Positions 52,093-60,015 of a DNA stretch of 64,000 bases are shown here, piece by piece. This stretch comes from Candidatus Competibacteraceae bacterium. Its GTDB lineage: Bacteria; Pseudomonadota; Gammaproteobacteria; Competibacterales; Competibacteraceae. Below the pieces are notes generated by a model. It was not told where the DNA came from. It searched no databases and was given only the letters and a program-made list of their open reading frames with translations. Each line of letters opens with the position of its first letter. Position 1 is the stretch's first letter. Where the stretch lies: assembly GCA_016713505.1 (NCBI GenBank), contig JADJPA010000001.1, forward strand, positions 558,001-622,000, in the 5' to 3' direction. The translations under genes and the position numbers were made by a program.

Positions 52093-54888
52093 TCATCCCA
52101 CCTTCGCCCTCACATTCACCTGTCCCACTGGCAAATCCACCCGAATCGCCGGATGCGTCTTGCGAATCTGCACCAGCGCGGCGACGCAATGCTGCCATTC
52201 ATTTTTGGCACGGGAATGGCGGAATTCTTCCAACACCGGCGTCGCCAGTTCGGCAAACGCCGCATCGCTCAAGGCCAGCGTCTTGATCGCCTCGATCAAG
52301 CGCCGCTTGCCGACGCTGGCGGGCCAGGGTCGATCCGGCGCGGCCTGATTGTTGTCGAGTTCACGCCGTTCCAGCCGACCGGGCGGCAGGCCGAACAATG
52401 TCTTACGCAGGAATTGCCGCAATTCGTCCAGCGCCGCTAAAGACTCCGCTGCCGGTTGCGCTACCGTGCTGACCGTTTGCGGAACCGCCGCCGACGGAGG
52501 CTGGGGCCGTCGTTGCTCCCACAACAAGCGCACGGTGAACAGCCCAACCTCACGGTGAGGGCTTTCCATCAGCCACGCCAGCCGCGTCGCGCCGCCCAGT
52601 CGCTCGTAATGCCGCCGGATCAAGGTCAATGCGGTTTCGCGCACCACCTTATGCCGGCTCTCCGCCAGTTGAAACACCCGCTCCGGCAGCAGCCATTCCA
52701 GCGGCAGAACGGGTTCGACCGCCGTATCGCCTAATCGCAACAGACACTCGATAGCGAAGCCGCGCGGTTCGCGGTGCGGGCTGTCAGCCAGTCGATAGAG
52801 TAAGGCCAGATCGTTCCAGTGGCGCACTTCCTCGCGGGCGATGGCGACCGCCAGTCGGCGCACGTCGGGCCGCTGGTCGTCGAACAGGGGTCTTATCTGG
52901 CTCAACGGATAATCGGCGGCGGTCAGGCCGGGCTGGATGTGGAAAACGCGGGTTTCGGCATCGTTCGGTCCCAGTTGCGGATGGTGCGCTCGCAGATACG
53001 CGGCGGCGAAATGGCGTACCGGCTCCGACTGGATCGCCCCGGTGGCTAGTTCCCACAGATGCTCGACGCCGCTACGCTCGCCGCTGGCGAAATTCTGCGG
53101 TTTAAGCGCTTGCAGCAGATAGCGGTGGGCGAATTCATGCAGGGTCGGGTCGGCCTGACGGGCCATCGCCAGCAGCCACGGCAAGCCGACCCGACCGGGC
53201 GCGACCCGTTGGGTATCGCCCAACAGTTGCAAGGCCAGCGGGCGCAGCGCCGGGCGCATGACCAGCCCTTTCAGCCATTCGACATCCAAATCCTCGCCCT
53301 GCCATTTGCCCTGCCGCAGCCAGTTGGAAACCGTGCTGTTCAACTGCGGGTCGAGCAGCGCCTTTTGCACCCAGTCGGTGCCGATCTCGCGGCCCGGATA
53401 ATCGGCCAGCGCCCGCAAGGCGCGTTGCCGGGCGTTAGAGATGCAGCGCGGATCATCCAGCAGTTGCCGGTAATAGGCGGCGGGCACTTTAACCTTGGCA
53501 TCCTTGTAGAATTCGAGCAGCGCATCCAGCGCCGTTCCCGACCGCGCGCCGCTGACGGTGAGCGCGACCTCGACGAACTGCTCGGCGCTGATATCGGACG
53601 GCTTAAAACCCTGACGCAGTTTGGTTTTCGCCAGCGTGGCGCTGACCGGCAGCGTCAGCAGCTTCAGCAGGCTCGGCAACCCCAGATCGGCGGGCGCGCG
53701 CTGTTCCAGCAGGTTGATAGCGAAAGTTTGCACGTCCTGCGCGCCCTTCCGCGCCAGCTTGACCAGTTCGGCCACCGGTAAATCGGCGGCATAGGCGCGG
53801 GCGTAGTCGATAGCGTAACGGCGGGCCGGACTGTTGTTGCTGTAAAGCAGTCCCAGCACCATCTCGTGCAGACCGAGCGCTTTCAATTTGGATTGATGGA
53901 ATTCGGGATTGTCGCGCAGCAGTTTGAGGACAAATTCATCGACGATGGCGAGTTGTTTCGCGCCGATTCGGGATAGCCAAGCCGGTTCGACGTGGCGCAG
54001 GGCGTCGCCGAAATCCTGCTCCAGACTGCGGATGGCGAAGGTGCAGACCTGCGCGTTGCGGGCGTCTTCCAACAGGCGCAGCAGCGGCGCGGGGCTGATT
54101 TTCCAGGCGTCGTCGAAGGCGCGTTGTTCCAGCTTGTCCGGCAAGCCGTAACGGCCGACGATGCCCTGATCGGTCTGGCCGATCAAGTCTTTATGTCGCC
54201 AGATTTGATTGAGAATCCAGCATGGATGCAGCGGTTGCGAATCGGGATAGTGCCGCAGCACCTGCCCGGCGAATACCGGATACAGTTCCGGCAGCGCTTG
54301 ACCGAGTTGCCGCAGATAACGCCAAGCGCGGCGGCGCATATACAGCCAGGTGCCGCGCGAAATCTCGCGGCTGCCGGTGACCGGTTGCACGTCCAACCGA
54401 AAGCACAGCACGCCGAGCATGGCGAGATCGTGCCGCTGTTCGGCCTGTTTGTAGATGCTCTTAAAACCCTGCCAGATGCCCCAGCCGAGGGCTTGGGCCG
54501 GAAGTTGCGGGATCAGTTTGAGTAGCAGGGCGCGGGCGGGTTCGTCATCCGCCGTGTACAAATTCAGCAGCAGTTGGCCGAGTTTCAGACGCGGCGGTGG
54601 ATTGGGCGCGGCCAGCAAAGCGGCCCAGGCTCCGGCCCGTTGCGCCTGCCGCTCCTCGGCGGTTTTGCCGGGTTGGTTTTGCGGGTTCAGGGTGTTGCGC
54701 AGGCGCTCCAGCGACCACGCATCCGGCGACAACGGTTGCGGTTGATAATCGTCCGGCGGGTCTTCCGGCTGACCGGCGGGCGGGTCGGGCTGGGCGAGAA
54801 ACTCCAGCGTCCACGCCACGAATTGCGGATCGCGCCGGGCGGCGGCGTGTTCCAGATCGGCGAACAAAATCGAGCGGTCGTCAGCCAT
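52093..54888 (-). CDS. HEAT-repeat protein, 931 residues
   Basis: The protein is almost all helical repeats of HEAT/ARM type, for example LLYSNNSPARRYAIDYARAY, DVQTFAINLLEQR, DVRRLAVAIAREEVRHWNDL and REPRGFAIECLLRLGDTAVE. No enzyme motif is seen. It starts 9 bases after the WGR gene, which itself overlaps the reverse transcriptase gene, so the three are one transcription unit. From memory, type XIII retrons encode an ARM/HEAT protein with the reverse transcriptase; this is the best candidate here. Confidence 0.85.
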   Translation of the reverse strand: MADDRSILFADLEHAAARRDPQFVAWTLEFLAQPDPPAGQPEDPPDDYQPQPLSPDAWSLERLRNTLNPQNQPGKTAEERQAQRAGAWAALLAAPNPPPRLKLGQLLLNLYTADDEPARALLLKLIPQLPAQALGWGIWQGFKSIYKQAEQRHDLAMLGVLCFRLDVQPVTGSREISRGTWLYMRRRAWRYLRQLGQALPELYPVFAGQVLRHYPDSQPLHPCWILNQIWRHKDLIGQTDQGIVGRYGLPDKLEQRAFDDAWKISPAPLLRLLEDARNAQVCTFAIRSLEQDFGDALRHVEPAWLSRIGAKQLAIVDEFVLKLLRDNPEFHQSKLKALGLHEMVLGLLYSNNSPARRYAIDYARAYAADLPVAELVKLARKGAQDVQTFAINLLEQRAPADLGLPSLLKLLTLPVSATLAKTKLRQGFKPSDISAEQFVEVALTVSGARSGTALDALLEFYKDAKVKVPAAYYRQLLDDPRCISNARQRALRALADYPGREIGTDWVQKALLDPQLNSTVSNWLRQGKWQGEDLDVEWLKGLVMRPALRPLALQLLGDTQRVAPGRVGLPWLLAMARQADPTLHEFAHRYLLQALKPQNFASGERSGVEHLWELATGAIQSEPVRHFAAAYLRAHHPQLGPNDAETRVFHIQPGLTAADYPLSQIRPLFDDQRPDVRRLAVAIAREEVRHWNDLALLYRLADSPHREPRGFAIECLLRLGDTAVEPVLPLEWLLPERVFQLAESRHKVVRETALTLIRRHYERLGGATRLAWLMESPHREVGLFTVRLLWEQRRPQPPSAAVPQTVSTVAQPAAESLAALDELRQFLRKTLFGLPPGRLERRELDNNQAAPDRPWPASVGKRRLIEAIKTLALSDAAFAELATPVLEEFRHSRAKNEWQHCVAALVQIRKTHPAIRVDLPVGQVNVRAKVG

Positions 54889-54897
54889 GCGGATCGC

Positions 54898-55356
54898 CTA
54901 TTGCGGCCGGTAGCCGTCGGCTTCCAGCGCCGCCCGAATCTGGGCGAACGCGGCTTCGGCGGCTTCGGAATTGGGGTAGTGTTCGACGCTGTGGGTATGC
55001 ACGGCGTTGCCGTCCACGCTCAGGCGCAGTTCCAGTCGCCGTTCGCCGATGGTCAGCGTCAGGGCGCATTGCGAGGCGGCGGGTGCGGCGGCAGCGGACT
55101 CAGTGGCAACGGGGGTAGCGGCGGATGCGTTTGGCCCGCCATCGCCGTCCACGTAGCCTTTTTTATATTTTTCCCGCGCCTGCTTTTGCAGTTCGCCGGC
55201 GGCGTCTTCCGGCGATTCGTAACGCTTGCTCTGACTTTGGCCCTGCGTGCCGACCCGGCCGAAGTTGACTTCCAGATTGTTGCCGATGCAGCGCGCGCGC
55301 CAGAATTTATTGGATTTATCATCCTGAAAGATCAGGGAAACAGTCCACTCACTCAT
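54898..55356 (-). CDS. WGR-domain protein
   Basis: The 152-residue protein has an N-terminal WGR domain (about 1-72: FWRARCIGNNLEVNFGRVGT, then SQSKRYESPEDAAGELQ, then KYKKGYVDGD). The W of the signature is replaced by F (FGR). After an Ala-rich linker (73-95) a second small domain of unknown kind fills 96-152. WGR domains bind nucleic acid in PARP enzymes. Its start overlaps the end of the reverse transcriptase gene by 8 bases, so translation is coupled. The direct link to the retron suggests binding of the RNA-DNA product, which is an inference. Confidence 0.85.
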   Translation of the reverse strand: MSEWTVSLIFQDDKSNKFWRARCIGNNLEVNFGRVGTQGQSQSKRYESPEDAAGELQKQAREKYKKGYVDGDGGPNASAATPVATESAAAAPAASQCALTLTIGERRLELRLSVDGNAVHTHSVEHYPNSEAAEAAFAQIRAALEADGYRPQ

Positions 55357-56653
55357 CCGCGCCTCGCGCCTCCAGTTGTTTGAGTTGCGCCAGAAAGGGC
55401 TTGGCCTTTTCCGGGTCGGTCATGTGCAGATAGGCCACCCAGCCGCGCAGTTGCGCCAGACTTTCGCCTTCCTTGCCGGGCTTGCCGTTTAAGCGGTTGT
55501 GCAGGGCGGCGCGCAGTTCCCGGATTTTGTTACGCGGGATGCGGGCCGGGCTGCAATCCGGCGGCGCGGCGTTGACCACCAGACCGGTCACGGTCTGACG
55601 GCGACCGTGCCGCAGCACGCGGGTTTTATCCGGGTGGGGAATGAAGCCCTCCGCCTTCAAAATCAAATGAACGCCGCGCAGCAGACGGCCCAGCGGCGGT
55701 GGTTCGAGCGCGTGCCAGGAAAAGGTCAGATCGTCGGCGTAGCGGGTGTAGCGAAAGCCCAGTTTTTGGGTGAGGCCGGACAGACGGCAATCAAGGCGCA
55801 GGCAGACGGTGTTGCTGAGCGCCGGGCTGGTCGGCGCGCCTTGCGGCAGGGCGCGCGGACCGCTGGCGACGTGATACGGTTTCCCCTCCAGTTCCAGCAG
55901 TTCGCGCGGCGCTTCGGTACAGAGCAACGCCAGCACGGTGGCGACCTGCTCGCCGTAACCGCCTTTGCGAAACAGCCCCTTGACCCGCCGCCAAGTGACG
56001 GTCGGGTAGAAATGGCGGATGTCGAATTTGATGATCTGCCGCGCCCCGGCGTGAACGGCGGCGTTGCTGTAGACGCTGCGTCCCGGCAAAAAGCCGTGGG
56101 CCGCGCCGTGCACCGGCAGCCGCTCGGCGATCTGGCGCAGAATCCAACGCTGGGTTTTCTTCAGGGTCGGCTTGGGCGAACTGATCAGCCGCTGGCCGCC
56201 GTCGCGCTTGGGGATCGTCCAATACTGGTAATGGCTGCCGGTATCGACTTCACGCTGAAACGCCAGCCAGCGCAGTTGCGGCATGGTGAGTTCCAGCGCC
56301 TTGGCCAAGGCTTTGGCGTCCTTAATTTCCGGCAGGCCGTTGGTTTCGCGGCGGGTTTCGGGATCAGGCAGGTCGTAGCGGTCTTGGTCGGGCGTGTCGT
56401 GGTGGAATACGTCCGCGCCGAGATGCACCAGATGCGCCTGGCGATACGCCGCCCATGCCTGCTGGCGCAACCGCTTGCGGACGCGGCGTTCTTCCTCGCG
56501 GCGGGCTTTGAACTGATGCAGGGCCGCGCCGGACAGTTTGGCGGGATCGGCGGCTTCGTCCAGCAAACCGCGCTGCCGCAACTGGGCGACGACCCAGCGT
56601 TCGATATCGCCGACTTGGGCGATGTTGTCCCAGGTGGGGGGTGTTTCGCTCAT
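55349..56653 (-). CDS. Retron-type reverse transcriptase
   Basis: The 434-residue protein has the finger-palm motifs of a reverse transcriptase: YWTIPKRDGGQRLISSPKP (about 144-162), the first catalytic Asp in KFDIRHFYPTV (D211), ALPQGAPTSPALSN (268-281), and YADD (305-308). It also has the two retron hallmarks: NAxxH (NAAVH, 197-201) and VTG (355-357). The first 100 residues are an extra N-terminal extension rich in charged residues. I use the ATG at 56653 (MSETPPTWDN); an upstream in-frame ATG at 56725 lies inside the RNA gene. The msr-msd RNA sits directly upstream, and the WGR and HEAT genes directly downstream. Confidence 0.93.
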   Translation of the reverse strand: MSETPPTWDNIAQVGDIERWVVAQLRQRGLLDEAADPAKLSGAALHQFKARREEERRVRKRLRQQAWAAYRQAHLVHLGADVFHHDTPDQDRYDLPDPETRRETNGLPEIKDAKALAKALELTMPQLRWLAFQREVDTGSHYQYWTIPKRDGGQRLISSPKPTLKKTQRWILRQIAERLPVHGAAHGFLPGRSVYSNAAVHAGARQIIKFDIRHFYPTVTWRRVKGLFRKGGYGEQVATVLALLCTEAPRELLELEGKPYHVASGPRALPQGAPTSPALSNTVCLRLDCRLSGLTQKLGFRYTRYADDLTFSWHALEPPPLGRLLRGVHLILKAEGFIPHPDKTRVLRHGRRQTVTGLVVNAAPPDCSPARIPRNKIRELRAALHNRLNGKPGKEGESLAQLRGWVAYLHMTDPEKAKPFLAQLKQLEARGADE

Positions 56654-56668
56654 GCCGTATGCAGACCG

Positions 56669-56697
56669 AGCGTAATGAGGACTGGAGCGTGAGGACG
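56669..56697 (-). repeat. Retron terminal inverted repeat, 3' copy (a2)
   Basis: This arm (plus strand AGCGTAATGAGGACTGGAGC and onward) pairs with the arm at 56919-56946. About 26 of 28 positions are complementary, with a single-base insertion and one difference. In the leftward transcript it is the 3' arm, ending 15 bases before the reverse transcriptase ATG. Confidence 0.85.
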
Positions 56698-56745
56698 TAA
56701 AACCGCTACTTCTCACAAGGGACACGGTAGGCTCACCGGCCCGCC

Positions 56746-56829
56746 GACCGTAGACGTGCCGGTAGCATGGCGGAAACCGCGGTGGCGTGGTTGGCCCAGC
56801 TCCGCCGTGCTACCGGCACGTCTACGGTC
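56746..56829 (-). other. Long msd hairpin
   Basis: Two 29-base arms (56746-56774 and 56801-56829) are reverse complements except for one position that can form a G-U pair in RNA. The loop is 26 bases. A hairpin of this length in a non-coding region directly before a reverse transcriptase gene is the hallmark of the retron msd. Confidence 0.92.
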
Positions 56830-56918
56830 GAAGCGGGCCAAGAACAGCCTACCTTGTGGCGTGTGTGGCGTTGGAATTCCAAGGCGGCGCAACGCCGCCC
56901 ATAAGGCTAAAGGTGGAA

Positions 56919-56946
56919 CGCCTCACGCTCCAGTCTTCATTACGCT
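56919..56946 (-). repeat. Retron terminal inverted repeat, 5' copy (a1)
   Basis: This is the partner of the arm at 56669-56697. In the leftward transcript it is the 5' arm and would form the a1/a2 duplex that precedes the branching guanosine. Confidence 0.85.
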
Positions 56947-57051
56947 ACGGACTTTTCGCTCCCTTGTCAAAGTGGTTGTGAATGGAAGGCGTGATATTTG
57001 AATTTAAAAAATGATTCCAATGGCAGTTGGTCTATATTAGCCTGCTTTATA
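56942..57051 (-). promoter_or_regulatory. Candidate promoters of the retron transcript
   Basis: Two options are visible on the minus strand. One has a perfect TTGACA (56970-56965) 17 bases before a poor -10 (TAGCGT, 56947-56942), but it would start the RNA inside the a1 arm. The other has TATAAA (57051-57046) with a weak -35 in very AT-rich DNA and would leave a leader of about 90 bases. Read-through from the gene upstream is also possible. Confidence 0.3.
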
Positions 57052-57092
57052 TGATTTATTTTTAATAATCAATTAATTGTAATTAAGTTACG

Positions 57093-57653
57093 CTATTTTG
57101 CCACGCCGGCCAGCAGATTTCGCTTTAGATCGGCGTCGACCGGACGCCGGCCGAGCCAGATTGCGAGCACGGCCTCATTAAAGCCCGAGGCTTGGATCGG
57201 CTTGCCCTTGAGTTGGTCGGCGATATAGAAATGGGTTCCGCGATCTGGCAACAAATCGATGCGGAAGGTCTGACCCTCTCTAATGTCCGGTTCGGTTTTG
57301 AAAATCTTAACGATTTCTCCGATGTAAGGCAGATAAAAGGCTTCCTGACCGACCGGAAGATTTTTACGCATACCATTCAATAACGCGGTTCCGAGCATAC
57401 CTCCGACTAACCGACGCTTCGCCACGAAGCGCAGTTGCTTCGGGCCGGGTAGGGCGATGGCTTGCCTGGCATCGGTGGTCGCACTACTGAGATAGAGCGC
57501 CATTTCATAAATTTCCATGCCGAAGCGTTTGCGAACGCCCTCGCCGTTGCGGGCTAGTTGAACGTTGTCCAGCATGACGCTATCGGGAAAAGAGAAATTT
57601 TTCTTTGCTTGAGATTCCGCAACCTTGCGCTTGCCAAATAAGAACTCGAACAC
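57093..57653 (-). CDS. Chalcone-isomerase-like domain protein
   Basis: The 186-residue protein resembles bacterial chalcone-isomerase-like proteins: RKRFGMEIYEMALYLSSATT, then GPKQLRFVAKRRLVGGMLGT, then GFNEAVLAIWLGRRPVDADL. Most bacterial members are exported, but no clear signal peptide is seen here. Bacterial members rarely have proven isomerase activity and may bind fatty acids. It lies on the same strand between the SWIM gene and the retron RNA, about 140 bases from each, so it may be part of the system or a chance neighbour. Confidence 0.75.
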   Translation of the reverse strand: MFEFLFGKRKVAESQAKKNFSFPDSVMLDNVQLARNGEGVRKRFGMEIYEMALYLSSATTDARQAIALPGPKQLRFVAKRRLVGGMLGTALLNGMRKNLPVGQEAFYLPYIGEIVKIFKTEPDIREGQTFRIDLLPDRGTHFYIADQLKGKPIQASGFNEAVLAIWLGRRPVDADLKRNLLAGVAK

Positions 57654-57792
57654 TGAGTCATTCCTCGCTTTATTGAAATCACAACTCCCTCATCCAAAGG
57701 AAACCTTGATATGCGCGGCACACGTTGATTTTGGGAAAAATAAGGTCTTGAAAATGTATTGAACTCCTAAAAATAACGAACTCCTCAACTCA

Positions 57793-59589
57793 TCAGGCCA
57801 GACTGGCATCAATAAACCCCTGTTTCGCCAGACCGTCGAGTCGAGCGAAATAGGCATCGCGGGCTTCCTCGGCGCGATTGAACAACAATCGCTGCTGGCG
57901 CAAGGCTTGAGGGTCGTTGCCCCAGCGCAGCACGATTTGCCGCTCGTCCAGCGAAATCCGATAGCTCAGCACGTGCTCGCCCTGGCGGCGGGTCAGGGTC
58001 CGCGTCTCGGCCCGAATCAACTTGCGGCCTTCCGGCGTTTCCCGCGCCTGTTCCAGCGCCGCCTGCTCGCGGGCGTAGCGCAGGCGTAGCGCGATCATGT
58101 GCGGGCAGGGGCCTTGCTTCAAACCGGCGCGGCGGAAGTCGTGGCAGGTGCAACTGGCCTTGACCGTGCGGCCTTCCCGATCCAAGGTGAACGAGGTTTG
58201 GTACTGACGGTGCGCCTGCCGGTCTTGCACCTCGCCGTCAATCGCGGTGCCGTCCAGACCGAGATCGTGGATGCGGGTCAGTTGCACTTGTTCGGCGACC
58301 GCCAACAGCCGATGCGCCTGTTCCTCGCGGGCGTCGCGGTAGCGCAACCGCTCCACATCCAACGGCTGCGCGGTCAGCGGCCGATGCTGGAACACTCCCG
58401 TGCCGATGTCGTGAACGACCGCACCTTTCAGCAATTCGCCCAAGAGTGCTTGGCGGACGGTCTGGCGCGGTTGGCGCAAGGTCTCGCTCAAGGCATCCAG
58501 CGTTTGCGGCTGTTCCGCCAATTGTTTGACCAAACGCTTGCCCAGCACCTCGTCGGTGCCGCCGGGCGCGAACAAATCGAAGGTGGCGATGCCCGCCCAG
58601 CCGCTGTCGGTCCAGCCGCTCAAGGCCAGCGTCAAGGTGGCGGCTCCCAAATCCAGCACGTAGAACGCAGGCAAGCCCGCGCCCAGCAAATGGACGGTTA
58701 TCCCCTGGGTATGCGGCAGCAGGCGACCGAGCAGGCTCAACCGTTGCCGGCCCCAGGTGCGCACCACCTGCGGAACGCTGCCCTGATACGGTTGGCCGCG
58801 GGCCGGCAAGACGTGTTCCCAGGGTTCCAACACCAAGCGGGGCGCTTGGCCGGGCGCCAGTTCGTAACGCAAGGCGCGCGGCGCGGTCTTGGCCTTGCGC
58901 AGCCGCAAGCTGAGCAACACGTTATAGAGATCGACTGGCGTGAGCCGCACCCGCTCGGCGGGCAGAGTCGAGGCCGCCTGCACCTGTCCGAACGCCCTCA
59001 GCCAACGATACGGTACTCGCACGGCTTTGGCCTCACCGCTGGCTGAAGGCCGACCGTGCAAGGTCAGCGGTCGATAGGAGCGCACGCGCGCCAGCGTTTC
59101 GAGCAACGGCGGCGTAAAGCGCAGATGCGAAGTCCCCGCCGCGAACGATTCCGCCTGATAGGCGCGTCCGGCTTTGAGGTGGAGGGTGGCGTAAGTGGAT
59201 TCATCGCGGGAAAAAACTTCGACGCTGATTCCGTCGGTGCTGACGTTAAACAGCGGATCGAGCGGCGCTTCCTGCTGGGTGGCCTCGCCGTGCTTGGCGG
59301 CGAGAAAGGCTTTTTGCGCGTCCCACACCGCCTGATTCGCCCGTTTGCCCTGCTTGAGCAGATAGGCCAGATAATCCGCCCGATCTTGCGCTTGATGGCG
59401 TAGGTCGCTGCGCAATACCTCGCCCAAGACCAGCAGGCCGTCGCGGACTAAATCCGGCCGTTGGATCGTCGCCTTGATTTCGGCGTCGGGCCGCGCGCCG
59501 TCCAGCGGTAAATCCAGCAGACACGTTTCGCTGTCGTTGGCGGGGGCGATGAATTCGCGGTAGAGGTAAGTAACTTCGGCGTTAGCCAT
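57793..59589 (-). CDS. Winged-helix/SWIM zinc-finger protein with a WGR-like C-terminus
   Basis: The protein is 598 residues from the chosen ATG at 59589 (MANAEVTYLYREFI); a GTG at 59637 would add 16. A winged-helix-like region is near 345-400 (LVKQLAEQPQTLDALSETLR, then QPRQTVRQALLGELLKGAVV). A SWIM zinc finger follows with C480, C482, C495 and H497 (ASCTCHDFRRAGLKQGPCPH). The last 60 residues (IVLRWGNDPQALRQQRLLFN, then RAEEARDAYFARLDGLAKQG) look like a WGR domain. From memory, type XIII retrons carry a WH-SWIM protein, and this fits it. It lies on the same strand as the reverse transcriptase, about 850 bases upstream of the RNA gene. Confidence 0.82.
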   Translation of the reverse strand: MANAEVTYLYREFIAPANDSETCLLDLPLDGARPDAEIKATIQRPDLVRDGLLVLGEVLRSDLRHQAQDRADYLAYLLKQGKRANQAVWDAQKAFLAAKHGEATQQEAPLDPLFNVSTDGISVEVFSRDESTYATLHLKAGRAYQAESFAAGTSHLRFTPPLLETLARVRSYRPLTLHGRPSASGEAKAVRVPYRWLRAFGQVQAASTLPAERVRLTPVDLYNVLLSLRLRKAKTAPRALRYELAPGQAPRLVLEPWEHVLPARGQPYQGSVPQVVRTWGRQRLSLLGRLLPHTQGITVHLLGAGLPAFYVLDLGAATLTLALSGWTDSGWAGIATFDLFAPGGTDEVLGKRLVKQLAEQPQTLDALSETLRQPRQTVRQALLGELLKGAVVHDIGTGVFQHRPLTAQPLDVERLRYRDAREEQAHRLLAVAEQVQLTRIHDLGLDGTAIDGEVQDRQAHRQYQTSFTLDREGRTVKASCTCHDFRRAGLKQGPCPHMIALRLRYAREQAALEQARETPEGRKLIRAETRTLTRRQGEHVLSYRISLDERQIVLRWGNDPQALRQQRLLFNRAEEARDAYFARLDGLAKQGFIDASLA

Positions 59590-59795
59590 GGTTCGGCGGA
59601 GCTTATCGCAAGGGGTTTGTTTGAATTGAAGTTTCACCGTGCTAGGGCAGCAGCGGTATCCTGTGAAAAATTATAGTACAACGATCACAAAAGGCTATCG
59701 CAGCAGTGCTGAATTGCTGCGTGAGTGATAGCCCGCAAAACGCGTTGCGCGCTCGGCCATGCGGCTCGTCCCTTTATCTTTGGAAATGACCGCAT

Positions 59796-59812
59796 TGCAC
59801 GATGATGGTGCT
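59796..59812 (+). promoter_or_regulatory. NtrC-like site 1 upstream of amtB
   Basis: TGCACGATGATGGTGCT matches 12 of the 14 fixed positions of TGCACCANNNTGGTGCA. Its centre is 30 bases from the second site, about three helical turns, so two NtrC dimers could bind side by side. Confidence 0.7.
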
Positions 59813-59825
59813 TGCGATTTCTTGA

Positions 59826-59842
59826 TGCACTTGATTGGTGCA
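59826..59842 (+). promoter_or_regulatory. NtrC-like site 2 upstream of amtB
   Basis: TGCACTTGATTGGTGCA matches 12 of the 14 fixed positions of the NtrC consensus. It lies about 100 bases upstream of the start site implied by the -24/-12 promoter, a classical enhancer distance. Confidence 0.75.
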
Positions 59843-59905
59843 AAAACTTCGAGTCTGTGAGATTTATTATAATTTATAATACTGATTCATAAATTCTTTT
59901 TTGGT

Positions 59906-59920
59906 CGGCGCGAAAATTGC
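59906..59920 (+). promoter_or_regulatory. Sigma-54 (-24/-12) promoter of amtB
   Basis: CGGCGC-GAAAA-TTGC followed by T has the GG and GC pairs at the right spacing for sigma-54, with an exact TTGCT at -12. Transcription would begin near 59932. Together with the two NtrC-like sites this gives a full nitrogen-controlled promoter. Confidence 0.65.
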
Positions 59921-60015
59921 TCTTTCGCCCCGACTTAATCCGGGATCAGCCCGATTTCGACCCCGATTGGGGCAACTCCTCTCAGACCGCGCCAAACGAA
60001 AAGAGCTATTGAATC

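Larger units (their letters stand above)
56669..56946 (-). ncRNA. Retron msr-msd non-coding RNA (about 278 nt)
   Basis: Reading leftward, the 5' end is the first inverted-repeat arm (56946-56919). Next come a short GC stem (GGCGGCG/CGCCGCC, 56883-56899) and a 12-base palindrome TTGGAATTCCAA (56871-56882), which fit the msr part. Then comes a long msd stem. Its outer segments are 56847-56858 with 56714-56732 and 56833-56839 with 56738-56744. Its inner stem is 29 bp (56801-56829 with 56746-56774, one G-U-type pair) with a 26-nt loop. The second repeat arm (56697-56669) closes the RNA. This is the standard retron plan: a1, msr, msd, a2, then reverse transcriptase. I cannot fix the branching G or the exact ends of the DNA copy. 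Confidence 0.85.
59638..60015. other. Control region between the SWIM gene and amtB
   Basis: This 378-base non-coding region divides divergent genes. Its right half carries two NtrC-like sites and a sigma-54 promoter for amtB (separate entries). The left part should hold the promoter of the SWIM gene, which I could not place. Confidence 0.6.

Noticed and set aside
55349..56653. Diversity-generating retroelement reverse transcriptase
   Set aside because: No template/variable repeat pair or accessory Avd gene was seen, and the NAxxH and VTG motifs and upstream hairpin RNA point to a retron.
55499..56692. 397-codon open frame opposite the reverse transcriptase gene
   Set aside because: It is the antisense shadow of a gene with clear reverse transcriptase motifs and also crosses the retron RNA repeat.
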